Source of the DNA: Planctomycetaceae bacterium
Lineage (GTDB): Bacteria; Planctomycetota; Planctomycetia; Pirellulales; Lacipirellulaceae
DNA length: 64,000 nucleotides
NCBI GenBank assembly: GCA_003233055.1
Contig: QIKP01000058.1
Location: forward strand, 1 to 64,000
Reading direction: 5' to 3'
Shown: positions 27,697 to 36,938 of the stretch, piece after piece
Numbering within the stretch: position 1 is the first letter of the stretch
How the letters are laid out: every line of letters begins with the position of its first letter
The notes under the pieces: generated by a model
Databases searched by the model: none
What the model was told of the DNA's origin: nothing
Seen by the model: only the letters and a program-made list of their open reading frames with translations
Made by a program: the position numbers and the translations under genes

Positions 27697-27714
27697 CGTT
27701 AGGGAGCAACCACT

Positions 27715-28038
27715 GTGGCGGCATCGAAGGAAATTATCCGAATTCGGATGGAAGCGTACGATCACTCGGTACTCGACCAGAGTGCTGCCGAGATCGTCGA
27801 TACCGCCAAGCGAACCAACTCGGTAGTCCATGGCCCGATTCCGCTACCGACAAGGATTGAGCGATACACGGTCATTCGTGGCCCCCATGTCGACAAGAAG
27901 TCGCGGCAGCAATTCGAGATTCGGACGCACAAGCGTCTTATTGATATTGCTCAGGCGACCGCCAAGACAATCGAAGCGCTCAATAAGCTTAGCCTGCCCG
28001 CAGGCGTCGACATTAAGATCAAAGCAACGACTGCCTAG
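27715..28038 (+). CDS. rpsJ: 30S ribosomal protein S10
   Basis: The 107-residue protein of the 30S head also serves as the NusE antitermination factor. The signature [28 protein letters not shown], seen here from [10 protein letters not shown] onward, is intact, with [13 protein letters not shown] following. The start is GTG 27715, preceded by TTAGGGAGCAACC. It is the first gene of a 23-gene operon, 169 bases ahead of rplC. Confidence 0.97.
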   Translation: MAASKEIIRIRMEAYDHSVLDQSAAEIVDTAKRTNSVVHGPIPLPTRIERYTVIRGPHVDKKSRQQFEIRTHKRLIDIAQATAKTIEALNKLSLPAGVDIKIKATTA

Positions 28039-28207
28039 CTAACTTGCGTTGGCTTGCCGTTGCCTCGGCGACCTAGCCAACAGCCAATAACCACACAGCA
28101 TTACGAAAGAGCATGACTGGAAGTTGAATTGGGTAAGTCGGGGGTTCCTTTGGAGCTCGCGTGTCTCCCGCTCAACGACTGCATGACCAAATAAAAGGCG
28201 TATCGAG

Positions 28208-28912
28208 ATGGCAACTTCAGCACCACTGGCGGTGGGCATTCTGGGTCGAAAGATCGGGATGACCCAGATCTACGACGAATCGGGCAAGGCCGTTCCAGTG
28301 ACGGTTGTCGAAGCGGGCCCCTGCGACGTCCTGCAGGTTCGGACCGAAGAGCGGGATGGATACGAAGCGGTGCAACTAGGTTACCTTGATATGCCCCGCC
28401 GGCTCGCTAGCCGAAGTCGACGAGGTCATGTAGCAAAGCTCGACAGTAAACGATCGAAGGCCCGTTTGGTCGCTGGCGTGGAGGCAGTCCCCAAGGCGGG
28501 CTGCGAACCCAAGCGGTTTGTCCGCGAGATTCGCGGATCGGCCGGCGATCTCGAAACAGGCTCCCAAGTCACCGTCGAGGCCTTTGCAGAGGTCGGCTCG
28601 GTCGACATCGTCGCGACAAGCAAGGGTCGCGGATTTTCTGGTGCCATGAAGCGGCATAATTTTTCTGGCCAACGAGCCACTCACGGCGTCAAGAAGTGCC
28701 ATCGTCACATGGGGGGGACGGGCTGCAGTGCCTATCCAAGCCGCCTGTTCAAGGGTATCCGCATGCCGGGCCAGTATGGCAACACCCGCGTCACTGTCCG
28801 CAATCAGCGAGTGGTGAAGGTCGATGTCGAGAACAATCTGCTGCTGGTCTGCGGCGGAATCCCAGGCCCCAACGGCGGATTTGTCGTCGTTAAGAAAACC
28901 AACATCGTCTAG
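28208..28912 (+). CDS. rplC: 50S ribosomal protein L3
   Basis: The 234-residue early-assembly protein has the opening GILGRKIGMTQIYDE and the extended loop reaching the peptidyl-transferase centre (SKGRGFSGAMKRHNFSGQ, then THGVKKCHRHMGGTG). The C-terminal VTVRNQRVVKVD is typical. ATG 28208 follows CGAG only, with no Shine-Dalgarno motif, as for most genes in this operon. rplD begins 45 bases later. Confidence 0.97.
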   Translation: MATSAPLAVGILGRKIGMTQIYDESGKAVPVTVVEAGPCDVLQVRTEERDGYEAVQLGYLDMPRRLASRSRRGHVAKLDSKRSKARLVAGVEAVPKAGCEPKRFVREIRGSAGDLETGSQVTVEAFAEVGSVDIVATSKGRGFSGAMKRHNFSGQRATHGVKKCHRHMGGTGCSAYPSRLFKGIRMPGQYGNTRVTVRNQRVVKVDVENNLLLVCGGIPGPNGGFVVVKKTNIV

Positions 28913-28957
28913 GCGGGCGTCGCACTAGCGGCCGAGTCACGCAAGAGTCCAATACCA

Positions 28958-29635
28958 ATGCCAAAATTAAACATCCTCGATCGCAAGGGCAATAAGGTCG
29001 GCACCTACAGTGTCGAACCGGCCGACTTTGCACCCACCATCAATAAGCAGCTCCTGCACGATTCCGTGGTCATGTACCAAGCGAATCGTCGCCAGGGGAG
29101 CCATAAAACCAAGTCGCGTGCCGAGGTGAAGTCCTCCACTAAGAAGCTCTATCGCCAGAAAGGGACGGGCAACGCTCGTGCTGGTCATCGGCGGAGTGGT
29201 ATTCGTCGCGGTGGTGGTCATATTTTTGCGATTCGCCCGCGAGACTACTCCTACCATCTGCCTCGCAAGGCGCTGCAACTGGCAACCCGCATGGCGATTG
29301 CCTCCAAGGTGGCGGACGACGAGCTGGTGGTGATTGACGAGCTGCATTTCGACCAACCAAAGACCCAAGATATGGCTCAGATCATCAAAAATCTTGAGTG
29401 TCACGACGATACGCTCCTGGTTGCTACGGAGTCGTATAACGAAAATGTTTATAAGAGTGGCCGGAATATTGACCACGTATCGGTCACCCCGGCCTCTGAG
29501 TTGAATGCGTTGAATGTGCTATCGGCCCGCCGGCTCCTTATTACCAAGGGAGCCCTGGACGCTTTGCGGTCGAAGGCTTCGGCAGCAGGCAAGTCAGTAA
29601 GTGCAGGGCAACCTTCCGCGGCGGATTCCGAGTAA
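28958..29635 (+). CDS. rplD: 50S ribosomal protein L4
   Basis: The 225-residue exit-tunnel protein has the conserved tunnel loop KLYRQKGTGNARAGHRRSG followed by GGGHIFAIRPRDYSY. The C-terminal 20 residues (AASAAGKSVSAGQPSAADSE region) are an Ala/Ser-rich extension absent from the core family. In enterobacteria L4 also autoregulates the S10 operon; no equivalent leader was identified here. It is separated from rplW by 12 bases. Confidence 0.96.
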   Translation: MPKLNILDRKGNKVGTYSVEPADFAPTINKQLLHDSVVMYQANRRQGSHKTKSRAEVKSSTKKLYRQKGTGNARAGHRRSGIRRGGGHIFAIRPRDYSYHLPRKALQLATRMAIASKVADDELVVIDELHFDQPKTQDMAQIIKNLECHDDTLLVATESYNENVYKSGRNIDHVSVTPASELNALNVLSARRLLITKGALDALRSKASAAGKSVSAGQPSAADSE

Positions 29636-29647
29636 GAGCAAAAGAAC

Positions 29648-29962
29648 ATGCCAAGACATATCCCCCAGACAACGACGCTTGAACTCGAGCCGCATCAGAT
29701 TCTTCTTCGCCCCTTGGTGACGGAGAAGGGAATGCATCGTTCGACGCGGCACAACGCTTATACCTTTGAGGTGAACAGGCTCGCCTCCAAGTCCGATATT
29801 CGTCAAGCTGTCGAGAAGCTGTTTGATGTGAAGGTCGAAAAGGTGCATACCCAAAATCGTAAGGGAAAGCCTCGCCGAACCAAGCAGCAGTTGGGCCACA
29901 CAAGCGATTGGAAAAAGGCGATCGTCACGCTGAATAAAGAGCATAACATCGAATTTTTCTAA
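29648..29962 (+). CDS. rplW: 50S ribosomal protein L23
   Basis: The 104-residue protein lies at the tunnel exit and docks SRP and trigger factor. Typical features are ILLRPLVTEKGMHRSTRHNAYTFEV and the basic loop VHTQNRKGKPRRTKQQLG. ATG 29648 begins 12 bases after the rplD stop. An N-terminal stretch of about 15 residues before the core is slightly longer than in E. coli. Confidence 0.96.
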   Translation: MPRHIPQTTTLELEPHQILLRPLVTEKGMHRSTRHNAYTFEVNRLASKSDIRQAVEKLFDVKVEKVHTQNRKGKPRRTKQQLGHTSDWKKAIVTLNKEHNIEFF

Positions 29963-30054
29963 GCGGCTGAAACCTTGTTGTTCGCGATGAGCCAGTTGGT
30001 TGGCGAGCGGCAGCAAGCGGATTACTGAAAGCAGATACCTGAGAGCTTCCCACT

Positions 30055-30918
30055 ATGGGCATCAAAAAATACAAACCGACAACTCCTGGCCGTCGCGGTG
30101 CGTCGGTGAGCGACTTTGCCGAGCTAACTCCAGGTGCCAAGCCTGAGAAAAGCTTGCTGCGAACTATCACCAAGACGGGTGGGCGTAACAACCAGGGCAA
30201 GATCACCGTTCGTCATCGTGGCGGCGGGCACAAGCGTCGCTACCGGTTGATCGATTTCCGACGGGGGAAAGATGGCATCCCGGCGAAGGTTGATTCGATT
30301 CAATACGATCCCAATCGGTCTGCACGGATTGCTTTGTTGCATTACGCCGATGGCGAAAAACGATACATCATCGCCCCGGCTGGCCTCCAGGCGGGCGACC
30401 AAGTCATGAGTGGGTCGGAGTCGGAGCCCAAGGTGGGCAACTGCTTGCCCCTCTCGAAAATTCCCATCGGTACGGTGATTCATAACATTGAATTGCGTGC
30501 CGGCCGTGGGGGAGTGCTTTGTCGGAGTGCGGGCACCAGTGCGTCGCTGATGGCACGCGAGGCCGACTGGGCGCAAATTTCGCTCCCAAGTGGCGAAATT
30601 CGACGAATACCGTCCGCTTGTCGGGCGACGATTGGGTCGACCAGCAACGGCGACCACAGCATGATTGTCCTTGGTAAAGCGGGACGGAAGCGATGGATGG
30701 GCCGGCGCCCTCATGTTCGAGGTACGGCGATGAATCCGGTGGACCATCCCCATGGTGGTGGCGAAGGTCGAACCAAGGGGGGGCGTCATCCGGTCAGCCC
30801 GACCGGTGTGCCGGCGAAGGGTGGCAGTACTCGACAAAGGCGCAAGCCATCGAACGCTGCGATTGTCCGGCGTCGCAAGAGCAGACGTTACGGTGTACAG
30901 AAACTGGTAAAGAAGTAG
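30055..30918 (+). CDS. rplB: 50S ribosomal protein L2
   Basis: The 287-residue protein is needed for subunit association and peptidyl transfer. The C-terminal signature [24 protein letters not shown] contains the conserved active-region His. The N-terminal OB-like part has [23 protein letters not shown]. Length is about that of typical L2. It lies between rplW and rpsS with spacers of about 90 bases on each side. Confidence 0.97.
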   Translation: MGIKKYKPTTPGRRGASVSDFAELTPGAKPEKSLLRTITKTGGRNNQGKITVRHRGGGHKRRYRLIDFRRGKDGIPAKVDSIQYDPNRSARIALLHYADGEKRYIIAPAGLQAGDQVMSGSESEPKVGNCLPLSKIPIGTVIHNIELRAGRGGVLCRSAGTSASLMAREADWAQISLPSGEIRRIPSACRATIGSTSNGDHSMIVLGKAGRKRWMGRRPHVRGTAMNPVDHPHGGGEGRTKGGRHPVSPTGVPAKGGSTRQRRKPSNAAIVRRRKSRRYGVQKLVKK

Positions 30919-31005
30919 CAGTCAGCCCTCTGCGACCAACCCTCCGCCCAGTAGAGTGGCCGGGAACGGAACAGAGAGCTGAAAGCGGAGAGTTGAAAGC
31001 CAACT

Positions 31006-31275
31006 ATGGGACGTTCACTAAAAAAAGGCCCCTACGTCGATTCAAAGCTTTATGCGAAGATCGATAAGCAAAACGACTCGGGTCGCAAAGAGCCGGTCAC
31101 AACTTGGGCGCGTGCCTGCACGATCGTCCCGGAGTTTGTGGGGCATACATTTATGGTCCACAACGGTAAGATCCACATGAAAGTGTTTATTACCGAAGAC
31201 ATGGTGGGACATAAACTGGGAGAGTTTGCCCCTACTCGCAATTTCCGCGGCCATAGTGGTCGGGGTAAAAAGTAA
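31006..31275 (+). CDS. rpsS: 30S ribosomal protein S19
   Basis: The 89-residue S19 begins [15 protein letters not shown] and contains the family motif [33 protein letters not shown] (seen from [10 protein letters not shown]). It binds the 16S head with S13. The start ATG follows a purine-rich stretch ending AGTTGAAAGC (30991-31000), which recurs before rplF. Confidence 0.97.
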   Translation: MGRSLKKGPYVDSKLYAKIDKQNDSGRKEPVTTWARACTIVPEFVGHTFMVHNGKIHMKVFITEDMVGHKLGEFAPTRNFRGHSGRGKK

Positions 31276-31355
31276 GAAAGGTTTCCGGCTTTCCGCTGCC
31301 CCTTTTGGGGTAGTTGCGAAACCGAGCGGACCACGGAAAGCTGAGAGCTTTTACT

Positions 31356-31682
31356 ATGGCCTACAAAGCAATTCACAAACATGCTCGCATTAGCGCCACG
31401 AAGGTGCGACCGCTGGCCGATATGATTCGAGGACAGCAGGTCGACGAGGCCCTGGCCATCCTCAAATTTCAGCCTCATCGTGGGGCGAGAATGCTGGAGA
31501 AGGTGCTGAAAAGCGCCCTTGGCAATGCCGAAGAACGGGGTGCCCCCAACATGGGCGGACTGCGTGTCGTCGAAGCCCGCGTTGATGGCGGGCCGATGTT
31601 CAAGCGGATGCGACCTCGTGCTCGCGGAATGGCCCACATTATTAAGAAACGATTTAGCCACATTGTCGTAGCCATTGAATAG
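31356..31682 (+). CDS. rplV: 50S ribosomal protein L22
   Basis: The 108-residue exit-tunnel protein has core motifs ISATKVRPLADMIRG and RRARGM-type hairpin sequence (MFKRMRPRARGMAHII), which lines the tunnel constriction. The start was set at ATG 31356 (MAYKAIHKHARIS), matching the family N terminus, rather than ATG 31314. A 15-base direct duplication lies just past the stop. Confidence 0.95.
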   Translation: MAYKAIHKHARISATKVRPLADMIRGQQVDEALAILKFQPHRGARMLEKVLKSALGNAEERGAPNMGGLRVVEARVDGGPMFKRMRPRARGMAHIIKKRFSHIVVAIE

Positions 31683-31701
31683 CACCGGCTCGCCCAAGTA
31701 A

Positions 31702-31734
31702 TTACCTGAATATACTGCGTTACCTGAATATACT
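31702..31734. repeat. 15-base tandem duplication between rplV and rpsC
   Basis: TTACCTGAATATACT occurs at 31702-31716 and again at 31720-31734, period 18. It begins 20 bases after the rplV stop. Confidence 0.85.
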
Positions 31735-31766
31735 TCCCCCTGCCCTTCCACCCCACGACCCGTCAC

Positions 31767-32462
31767 ATGGGACAAAAAGTCAACCCAATCGGATTTCGTA
31801 CCGGCATCATGCTCGATTGGAAGAGCCGCTGGTATGCTTCGAAGAAGGAATTTGCGGATCTTCTTTTGGAAGATAAGAAAATCCGCGACTACGTTTCAAA
31901 AAAGTACAAGTTCGCCGGGATTCCTAAAGTGGAGATCGAGCGGACCCGTGACGAGGTCAAGGTCGTGCTCCACGCAGCCCGACCAGGTGTCATCATTGGC
32001 CGGAAGGGCCAACAGATCGAACAGCTACAAGACGAACTCCAGAACCTGGTTGGTCGTCGAATTAACATTAAGATTGAGGAGATTGCCCGCCCCGAATTGC
32101 AGGCTCACCTCGTGGCCGAAGATATTGCGGAGCAACTCACCAAGCGAGTCAGTTTCCGTCGTACCATCAAGCGGGCCATGGAGCAGACGATGGAGGCGGG
32201 TGCGAAGGGTATTAAGATCGAGCTGGCAGGCCGGCTCGGTGGTGCGGAGATGGCGCGCCGAGAGAAACAGATTTCCGGATCGATTCCGCTGAGCACATTG
32301 CGAGCGAAAATCGATTACGGTTTTGTAGAGGCCAAGACTGCCCAGGGGCATATTGGCGTTAAAGTATGGGTTCACCAAGGCATGTTTGAGGACGAGACCG
32401 ATGGCGCTGATGCCCAAGAGAGTCAAACATCGAAAAAGCCAAAGAGGTCGTATAAAAGGTAA
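31767..32462 (+). CDS. rpsC: 30S ribosomal protein S3
   Basis: The 231-residue protein has an N-terminal KH domain ([19 protein letters not shown], about 70-90) and a C-terminal domain beginning near [12 protein letters not shown] and [25 protein letters not shown]. It forms part of the mRNA entry pore helicase. The last 62 bases overlap the start of rplP, an unusually long overlap for this gene pair. Confidence 0.97.
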   Translation: MGQKVNPIGFRTGIMLDWKSRWYASKKEFADLLLEDKKIRDYVSKKYKFAGIPKVEIERTRDEVKVVLHAARPGVIIGRKGQQIEQLQDELQNLVGRRINIKIEEIARPELQAHLVAEDIAEQLTKRVSFRRTIKRAMEQTMEAGAKGIKIELAGRLGGAEMARREKQISGSIPLSTLRAKIDYGFVEAKTAQGHIGVKVWVHQGMFEDETDGADAQESQTSKKPKRSYKR

Positions 32463-32817
32463 CGCGACCCGCGGTAATACCGTGGCGTTTGGCGACTTTG
32501 GACTACAGGCGACTGAAGGTGGCTGGATTAGTGCGCAAACGATCGAAGCAGGTCGTATTGCTGCACAACAGTACATTCGTGGCGAAGGGCGGCTTTACAT
32601 CCGCATTTTCCCCCACAAATCCGTCACTTCCATTCCGCTCGAAACTCGAATGGGGAAGGGAAAGGGCGAGCCCGATTTTTGGGCAGCGACCGTTCGACCT
32701 GGAACCATCCTGTATGAAGTAAGTGGCGTGAGCGAGGAGGCAGCCAAAGTCTGTTTCGCTCGTTTGGCTCATAAGATGCCGGTCGCTGTGCGATTGGTCA
32801 AACGACAAACCAGTTAA
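32401..32817 (+). CDS. rplP: 50S ribosomal protein L16
   Basis: The 138-residue protein near the A site has the family N terminus [17 protein letters not shown] and [15 protein letters not shown], with the later motif [22 protein letters not shown] 32401 or ATG 32410 would both fit; either start lies inside rpsC (62 or 53 bases), so translation is probably coupled to rpsC. Confidence 0.95.
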   Translation: MALMPKRVKHRKSQRGRIKGNATRGNTVAFGDFGLQATEGGWISAQTIEAGRIAAQQYIRGEGRLYIRIFPHKSVTSIPLETRMGKGKGEPDFWAATVRPGTILYEVSGVSEEAAKVCFARLAHKMPVAVRLVKRQTS

Positions 32818-32901
32818 GGAGTGTTTGGTGGTTAGTGGCTAATGATCGGGCCGCGAATGCGTGTCCCCGATTCCTGGTCCCCAACTCCAACCCCCAACGA
32901 A

Positions 32902-33159
32902 ATGATCGACGCTAAAGAACTACGCGAAATGAGCGACGAGCAACTGGCTCTTACGCTGGCCGATGCTGCCGACCAACTGTTTCGGTTGCGGATCCAGTCG
33001 CAGACGGAGCGGCTCGACGCGCCGACCGAATTGCGGCTTAATCGCCGGTTGATCGCACGCGCTAAAACAATCCAAACAGAGCGGGCCCTCGCCGCTGCCA
33101 CCGCCGCCGCCACTTCGGCAACGGCAACGGCAACGGCAACGGCCGAAACTGACAACTGA
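32902..33159 (+). CDS. rpmC: 50S ribosomal protein L29 with Ala/Thr-rich tail
   Basis: The 85-residue protein begins [17 protein letters not shown] and has the core [32 protein letters not shown]. It continues about 20 residues beyond the usual end as an Ala/Thr repeat encoded by a run of ACGGCA units. L29 sits at the tunnel exit. ATG 32902 was chosen; an ATG at 32842 would add non-family sequence. Confidence 0.93.
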   Translation: MIDAKELREMSDEQLALTLADAADQLFRLRIQSQTERLDAPTELRLNRRLIARAKTIQTERALAAATAAATSATATATATAETDN

Positions 33160-33181
33160 CGCCCACAGACAAACCACTACC

Positions 33182-33490
33182 ATGCCAAAAAAACAAGTCA
33201 TCGGCCTCGTGACCAGCGATAAGATGAACAAGTCACGCCGAGTGGAGGTGCCCCGATTGGTGCGTCACCCGAAGTATGGCAAGTTTGTTAGCCGCCGGAC
33301 CATCTGTCACGTCCACGACGAGCAGAACGAATCGCACGAGGGCGATACGGTGGAGATTATCGAATGCCCGCCGAAGTCCAAAACCAAGCGATGGGATTTG
33401 GTGCGGGTCGTTGCGAAGAGCCAACAAGTCGACCTTGCCGCCATGCGAGCAGCCCAGAAGGCCGAGCAAGAACCGGAACCAACAAGCTGA
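33182..33490 (+). CDS. rpsQ: 30S ribosomal protein S17
   Basis: The 102-residue OB-fold protein has [35 protein letters not shown] at its core (recognised from [14 protein letters not shown]). [24 protein letters not shown] is the family C-terminal segment with the usual 'R P.SK.KRW' pattern changed to [11 protein letters not shown] Gln/Ala/Glu-rich tail of about 20 residues follows. Confidence 0.95.
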   Translation: MPKKQVIGLVTSDKMNKSRRVEVPRLVRHPKYGKFVSRRTICHVHDEQNESHEGDTVEIIECPPKSKTKRWDLVRVVAKSQQVDLAAMRAAQKAEQEPEPTS

Positions 33491-33546
33491 CGGTCACCCC
33501 AGGTGCCCGAGACCTTCCCTACTGAGCGGACCTTTTTGAGCAAACC

Positions 33547-33915
33547 ATGATCCAGATGCAATCCAGGCTGAACGTAGCCGACAACACCGGTGCCAAAGAA
33601 GTGATGTGCATCAAGGTGCTTGGTGGTAGCCGTCGCCGCTTTGCAGGCGTGGGCGATATTATCGTTTGCAGTGTCAAGAGCGTGATCCCTGGCAGCGAAG
33701 TCAAGAAGAAGTCGGTGGTTCGGGCAGTGATCGTGCGGGTCAAAGCACCCACGCGTCGCGCCGACGGGAGTTACGTCCGCTTCGATTCCAACGCGGTGGT
33801 CATCGTCGACAAAGATGGCAATCCACGTGGCACGCGAATTTTCGGAGCGGTCGCACGCGAACTGCGCGAGAAGCGATTCATGAAAATCGTTAGTCTCGCA
33901 AACGAAGTCATTTAA
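33547..33915 (+). CDS. rplN: 50S ribosomal protein L14
   Basis: The 122-residue protein begins [27 protein letters not shown], the family opening, and ends with [15 protein letters not shown]. It bridges the 50S to the 30S and binds the ribosomal silencing factor. Length equals the bacterial norm. It is 56 bases past rpsQ. Confidence 0.97.
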   Translation: MIQMQSRLNVADNTGAKEVMCIKVLGGSRRRFAGVGDIIVCSVKSVIPGSEVKKKSVVRAVIVRVKAPTRRADGSYVRFDSNAVVIVDKDGNPRGTRIFGAVARELREKRFMKIVSLANEVI

Positions 33916-33955
33916 CTGCTAACTGCACACCGACCACGAACCACTGACAAATCAC

Positions 33956-34306
33956 ATGTTAATTAAAGAAGGCGATACGGTCGTCGTCATTGCCGGCAAC
34001 GACCGGAGTGATCAGGCTCATCAGGTGCTCGCGGTCGATCGCGAGAGAGGAAAGGTACTCGTCGAGGGTGTCAACCGAGTCTGGAAGCATGTCCGTCGGA
34101 GCCAGAAGTACCCGCAAGGGGGACGTCTTAGCAAAGAGATGCCGGTCGACGTTTCGAACCTCCAATATCACTGCACGTCCTGCAACGGGGGCGTTCGGCT
34201 AGGGGTTCGCTACCTGGAGGATGGCAGTAAAGAACGATTTTGCAAAAAGTGCAGTGGCTCGGCGGGGAAAATTTCTCCGGCCAAGGCTGCCTACGTGAAG
34301 AAGTAA
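33956..34306 (+). CDS. rplX: 50S ribosomal protein L24
   Basis: The 116-residue assembly initiator has the KOW motif GDTVVVIAGNDRSDQAHQVLAVDRERGKVLVEG (recognised from GDTVVVIAGND). A four-cysteine pattern (CTSC...CKKC) in the second half resembles a zinc ribbon, seen in some bacterial L24 proteins. The stop codon lies within a GAAGTAAC triplication. Confidence 0.95.
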   Translation: MLIKEGDTVVVIAGNDRSDQAHQVLAVDRERGKVLVEGVNRVWKHVRRSQKYPQGGRLSKEMPVDVSNLQYHCTSCNGGVRLGVRYLEDGSKERFCKKCSGSAGKISPAKAAYVKK

Positions 34307-34323
34307 CGAAGTAACGAAGTAAC
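34300..34323. repeat. 8-base tandem triplication spanning the rplX stop
   Basis: GAAGTAAC is repeated three times without gaps. The TAA in the first copy is the rplX stop, so each copy repeats the stop context. Confidence 0.9.
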
Positions 34324-34435
34324 CAAAACTGGCGGCCCGCTTCGATCCCAAGGCAATGGCCGCCCGACTTGCCCGTGGTAGAATCCTCGACGCAGGGCGA
34401 CACGAGTAAGTCCCACGAATTACGAATGCGGAACT

Positions 34436-35008
34436 ATGGTAACGACAGCTCCCCGCTTGGCGGAAAAATACGAAAAAGAAGTTCGACCAGCGCTCACCGA
34501 GTCGCTGGGGCGCACCAATCCCCACTCGCTTCCCAAGATCGAGAAGATCGTGGTAAGCATGGGGCTCGGAAGCGCGATCAGTGACAAGAAGAACTTGGAA
34601 GATGCCCTTAGCGCGTTAACCGAGATTACTGGCCAGAAGCCGATGGCTTGCAAAGCTCGCAAGAGTGTTGCCAACTTTAAGTTGCGACAAGGCATGACGA
34701 TCGGTGCGAAGGTAACGCTCCGTGGCCCCCGGATGTACGAATTCCTCGACCGACTCATCTCACTGGTGTTGCCTCGAGTTCGTGACTTTCGCGGGTTGAG
34801 TGACAAGGCCTTCGATGGCAACGGCAACTATAGCTTGGGGCTTTCGGAGGTGTTGGTCTTCCCTGAATTGAATCCCGACAAATACACCCGTCGCCAGGGC
34901 ATGAATATCGCTATCTGCATCACGGGCGGGTCGAACGACGACTCCCGAGTATTGCTCCAGCAGTTTGGCTTTCCGTTCCAACGGCCCGAAACGGACGACG
35001 CGTCCTAA
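34436..35008 (+). CDS. rplE: 50S ribosomal protein L5
   Basis: The 190-residue 5S rRNA-binding protein has the motifs NPHSLPKIEKIVVSMGLG, GQKPMACKARKSVANFKLR (recognised from GQKPMACKAR) and LPRVRDFRGLSDKAFDGNGNYSLGL. ATG 34436 follows GCGGAACT. The C terminus ends with a short acidic tail. Confidence 0.97.
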   Translation: MVTTAPRLAEKYEKEVRPALTESLGRTNPHSLPKIEKIVVSMGLGSAISDKKNLEDALSALTEITGQKPMACKARKSVANFKLRQGMTIGAKVTLRGPRMYEFLDRLISLVLPRVRDFRGLSDKAFDGNGNYSLGLSEVLVFPELNPDKYTRRQGMNIAICITGGSNDDSRVLLQQFGFPFQRPETDDAS

Positions 35009-35088
35009 GCAGGGCAGCCAAATTCCAACAACGAATCCATCCAAAATAACGAGTCGACCCAACTTAAGGTCCCAAGGATACCAAGAAC

Positions 35089-35274
35089 GTGGCAAGTAAA
35101 TCAAAGATCGCCAAGGCAGCTCGAGAGCCGAAGTTTAGCTCCCGTCGTGAAAACCGCTGTAAGATATGCGGTCGTCCACGAGCCGTCTATCGCAAGTTTG
35201 GTATTTGCCGGATTTGCTTCCGAGTCTTGGCAGATAAAGGCCATATCCCGGGTGTCCGGAAGGCCAGTTGGTAA
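35089..35274 (+). CDS. rpsN: 30S ribosomal protein S14, zinc-binding type Z
   Basis: The 61-residue short S14 has a zinc knuckle CKIC...CRIC (in [21 protein letters not shown]), so it is the zinc-dependent form. The start is GTG 35089. A 14-base duplication covers the final codons and stop. Confidence 0.96.
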   Translation: MASKSKIAKAAREPKFSSRRENRCKICGRPRAVYRKFGICRICFRVLADKGHIPGVRKASW

Positions 35275-35291
35275 ACGCCAGTTGGTAAACG
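35264..35291. repeat. 14-base tandem duplication spanning the rpsN stop
   Basis: CCAGTTGGTAAACG occurs at 35264-35277 and 35278-35291 with no gap. The first copy contains the last codons and TAA stop of rpsN. Confidence 0.9.
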
Positions 35292-35389
35292 ATTGAGGTA
35301 ATGGTCGTTGGGTGGTCGTCGTCTTTCCTGAGGACGAACCACTCGCGGCTCACGACTAACAGCTACCCCCCCCAGGAGTTTCTGGCGCG

Positions 35390-35791
35390 ATGATGACCGA
35401 CCCGATCGCCGACATGCTCACTCGCATTCGCAACGCCGTCCGTATCGAACGGGCGACGGTGACGCTGCCTGTTTCGAAAGTGAAACGAGGCTTGGCTGAA
35501 GTGCTCAAGCGAGAAGGATACATTTGGGACTGGCGCGAAGAGGAACTAGAGTCCTGCCCGAGCAAACAGTTGCACATCGACCTGAAGTATGGCCCGAATG
35601 GCGAGCGCGTGATCCGCCATATCAAGCGGGTCAGCAAGCCTGGTCGGCGGGTCTATGCTCGAGCGGCTTCGCTCAAGCCGATCCTCAACGGTTTGGGGAT
35701 TTCGGTCATTAGCACCAGCCGCGGTGTGATTAGTGATCGCGAAGCGCGACAGCGTAAACTGGGCGGCGAGGTCCTTTGCGAATTGTGGTAG
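35390..35791 (+). CDS. rpsH: 30S ribosomal protein S8
   Basis: The 133-residue protein begins MMTDPIADMLTRIRNA and ends with the S8 signature ISVISTSRGVISDREARQRKLGGEVLCELW. It binds the central domain of 16S rRNA and, in E. coli, represses the spc operon. Two adjacent ATG codons mark the start. Confidence 0.97.
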   Translation: MMTDPIADMLTRIRNAVRIERATVTLPVSKVKRGLAEVLKREGYIWDWREEELESCPSKQLHIDLKYGPNGERVIRHIKRVSKPGRRVYARAASLKPILNGLGISVISTSRGVISDREARQRKLGGEVLCELW

Positions 35792-35866
35792 ATAAGAATC
35801 GAGCGCCACGAGGCAAGAGTTGTCAGAGGCGAGAGTTTCAGAGCGAAAAGTTGAAAGCTTAGAAAA

Positions 35867-36409
35867 ATGTCCCGAATCGGTAAAAAACCTGTTGTCATTC
35901 CTAGTGGTGTGAAGGTCCGCATTGCGGACCGCACGGTGACGGTCGAAGGTAAATTGGGAAACCTCACCTACCAACACCGCCCAGAAATTACCGTGGTGGT
36001 CGACGACGAGAACAAGCAGCTTGTTTGCTCTCGGTCGTCCGAAATACGACAGGTTCGTGCCTACCATGGCCTGACACGCGCGCTGCTGGCGAACATGATG
36101 GTCGGGGTGACGGAGGGTTACGAAAAAAAGCTAGAGATCCACGGCGTTGGTTACTTAGGGGCGATCGCCGGCGATATTTTACAGCTTCGCGTTGGCTTCG
36201 CGAACGAAGTCCATAAGAAAATCCCGGCCGGTCTCGATGTGACTTGCCCCGATCAGACGCACGTCGTGGTCAAAGGGACGAGTAAGCAGCAAGTAGGGCA
36301 GTTCGCCGCCGAAGTTCGGTCGGTCCGAAAGCCCGAGCCTTACAAGGGCAAAGGAATCCGCTACGAGGGCGAACAGGTTCGCCGCAAAGCGGGAAAGACC
36401 AACGCTTAG
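35867..36409 (+). CDS. rplF: 50S ribosomal protein L6
   Basis: The 180-residue protein begins [17 protein letters not shown] and ends with the L6 signature [22 protein letters not shown]. The middle contains [17 protein letters not shown]. The ATG is preceded by AGTTGAAAGC (35849-35858), the same 10-mer found before rpsS. Confidence 0.97.
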   Translation: MSRIGKKPVVIPSGVKVRIADRTVTVEGKLGNLTYQHRPEITVVVDDENKQLVCSRSSEIRQVRAYHGLTRALLANMMVGVTEGYEKKLEIHGVGYLGAIAGDILQLRVGFANEVHKKIPAGLDVTCPDQTHVVVKGTSKQQVGQFAAEVRSVRKPEPYKGKGIRYEGEQVRRKAGKTNA

Positions 36410-36569
36410 AAAAGAACATGATATCGAGGGTCGGACCAACGGCTTGGAAGCGACACCTCCCCCCGACAAACAAGCGAGACCCCAGATTGGTAGCGAAGTC
36501 TCCTGGATGGCCTTCAGGGAAGCTTGCCTCCAACCTCCTGGGAACTACTTCACAAACGGTAAATCGACC

Positions 36570-36938
36570 ATGCAACATAACAAAGCCATTCATCAGCAGA
36601 GGCAACGACGGCGGTTTCGTGTCCGTAAGCGGACACGGGGAAGCGCCGAGCGCCCGCGGCTGGCGGTTTCGCGAAGCCATCGCCATATCTCGGTTCAGGT
36701 GATCGACGACATTGCCGGCAAGACGCTGGCCAGCGCTTCGACACTCGATAAAGAGGTCGCCTCAGGCTTGCAGTATGGTGGCAACAAAGACGCGGCGGCA
36801 GCCGTTGGAAAAGCGATTGCAGAGCGTGCTACGGCGGCGGGCATCCAGAATGTCTGCTTCGATCGTGGCTCCTACAAATACCATGGCCGTGTCGCCGCAC
36901 TGGCCAACGCCGCCCGCGAAGCAGGGCTGAGTTTTTAG
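36570..36938 (+). CDS. rplR: 50S ribosomal protein L18
   Basis: The 122-residue 5S rRNA-binding protein has [27 protein letters not shown] (recognised from [13 protein letters not shown]) and the C-terminal signature [30 protein letters not shown] 36570 matches the family start; the frame opens at 36444 with unrelated sequence. Three TTTTTAGAG units begin at the stop. Confidence 0.96.
   Translation: MQHNKAIHQQRQRRRFRVRKRTRGSAERPRLAVSRSHRHISVQVIDDIAGKTLASASTLDKEVASGLQYGGNKDAAAAVGKAIAERATAAGIQNVCFDRGSYKYHGRVAALANAAREAGLSF

Larger units (their letters stand above)
27402..27714. other. 313-base intergenic region holding the S10-operon promoter and leader
   Basis: Divergent region between a leftward membrane protein gene and rpsJ. 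It contains the ribosomal operon promoter (27582-27610) and a leader hairpin (27676-27696). Nothing else coding was seen. Confidence 0.6.
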
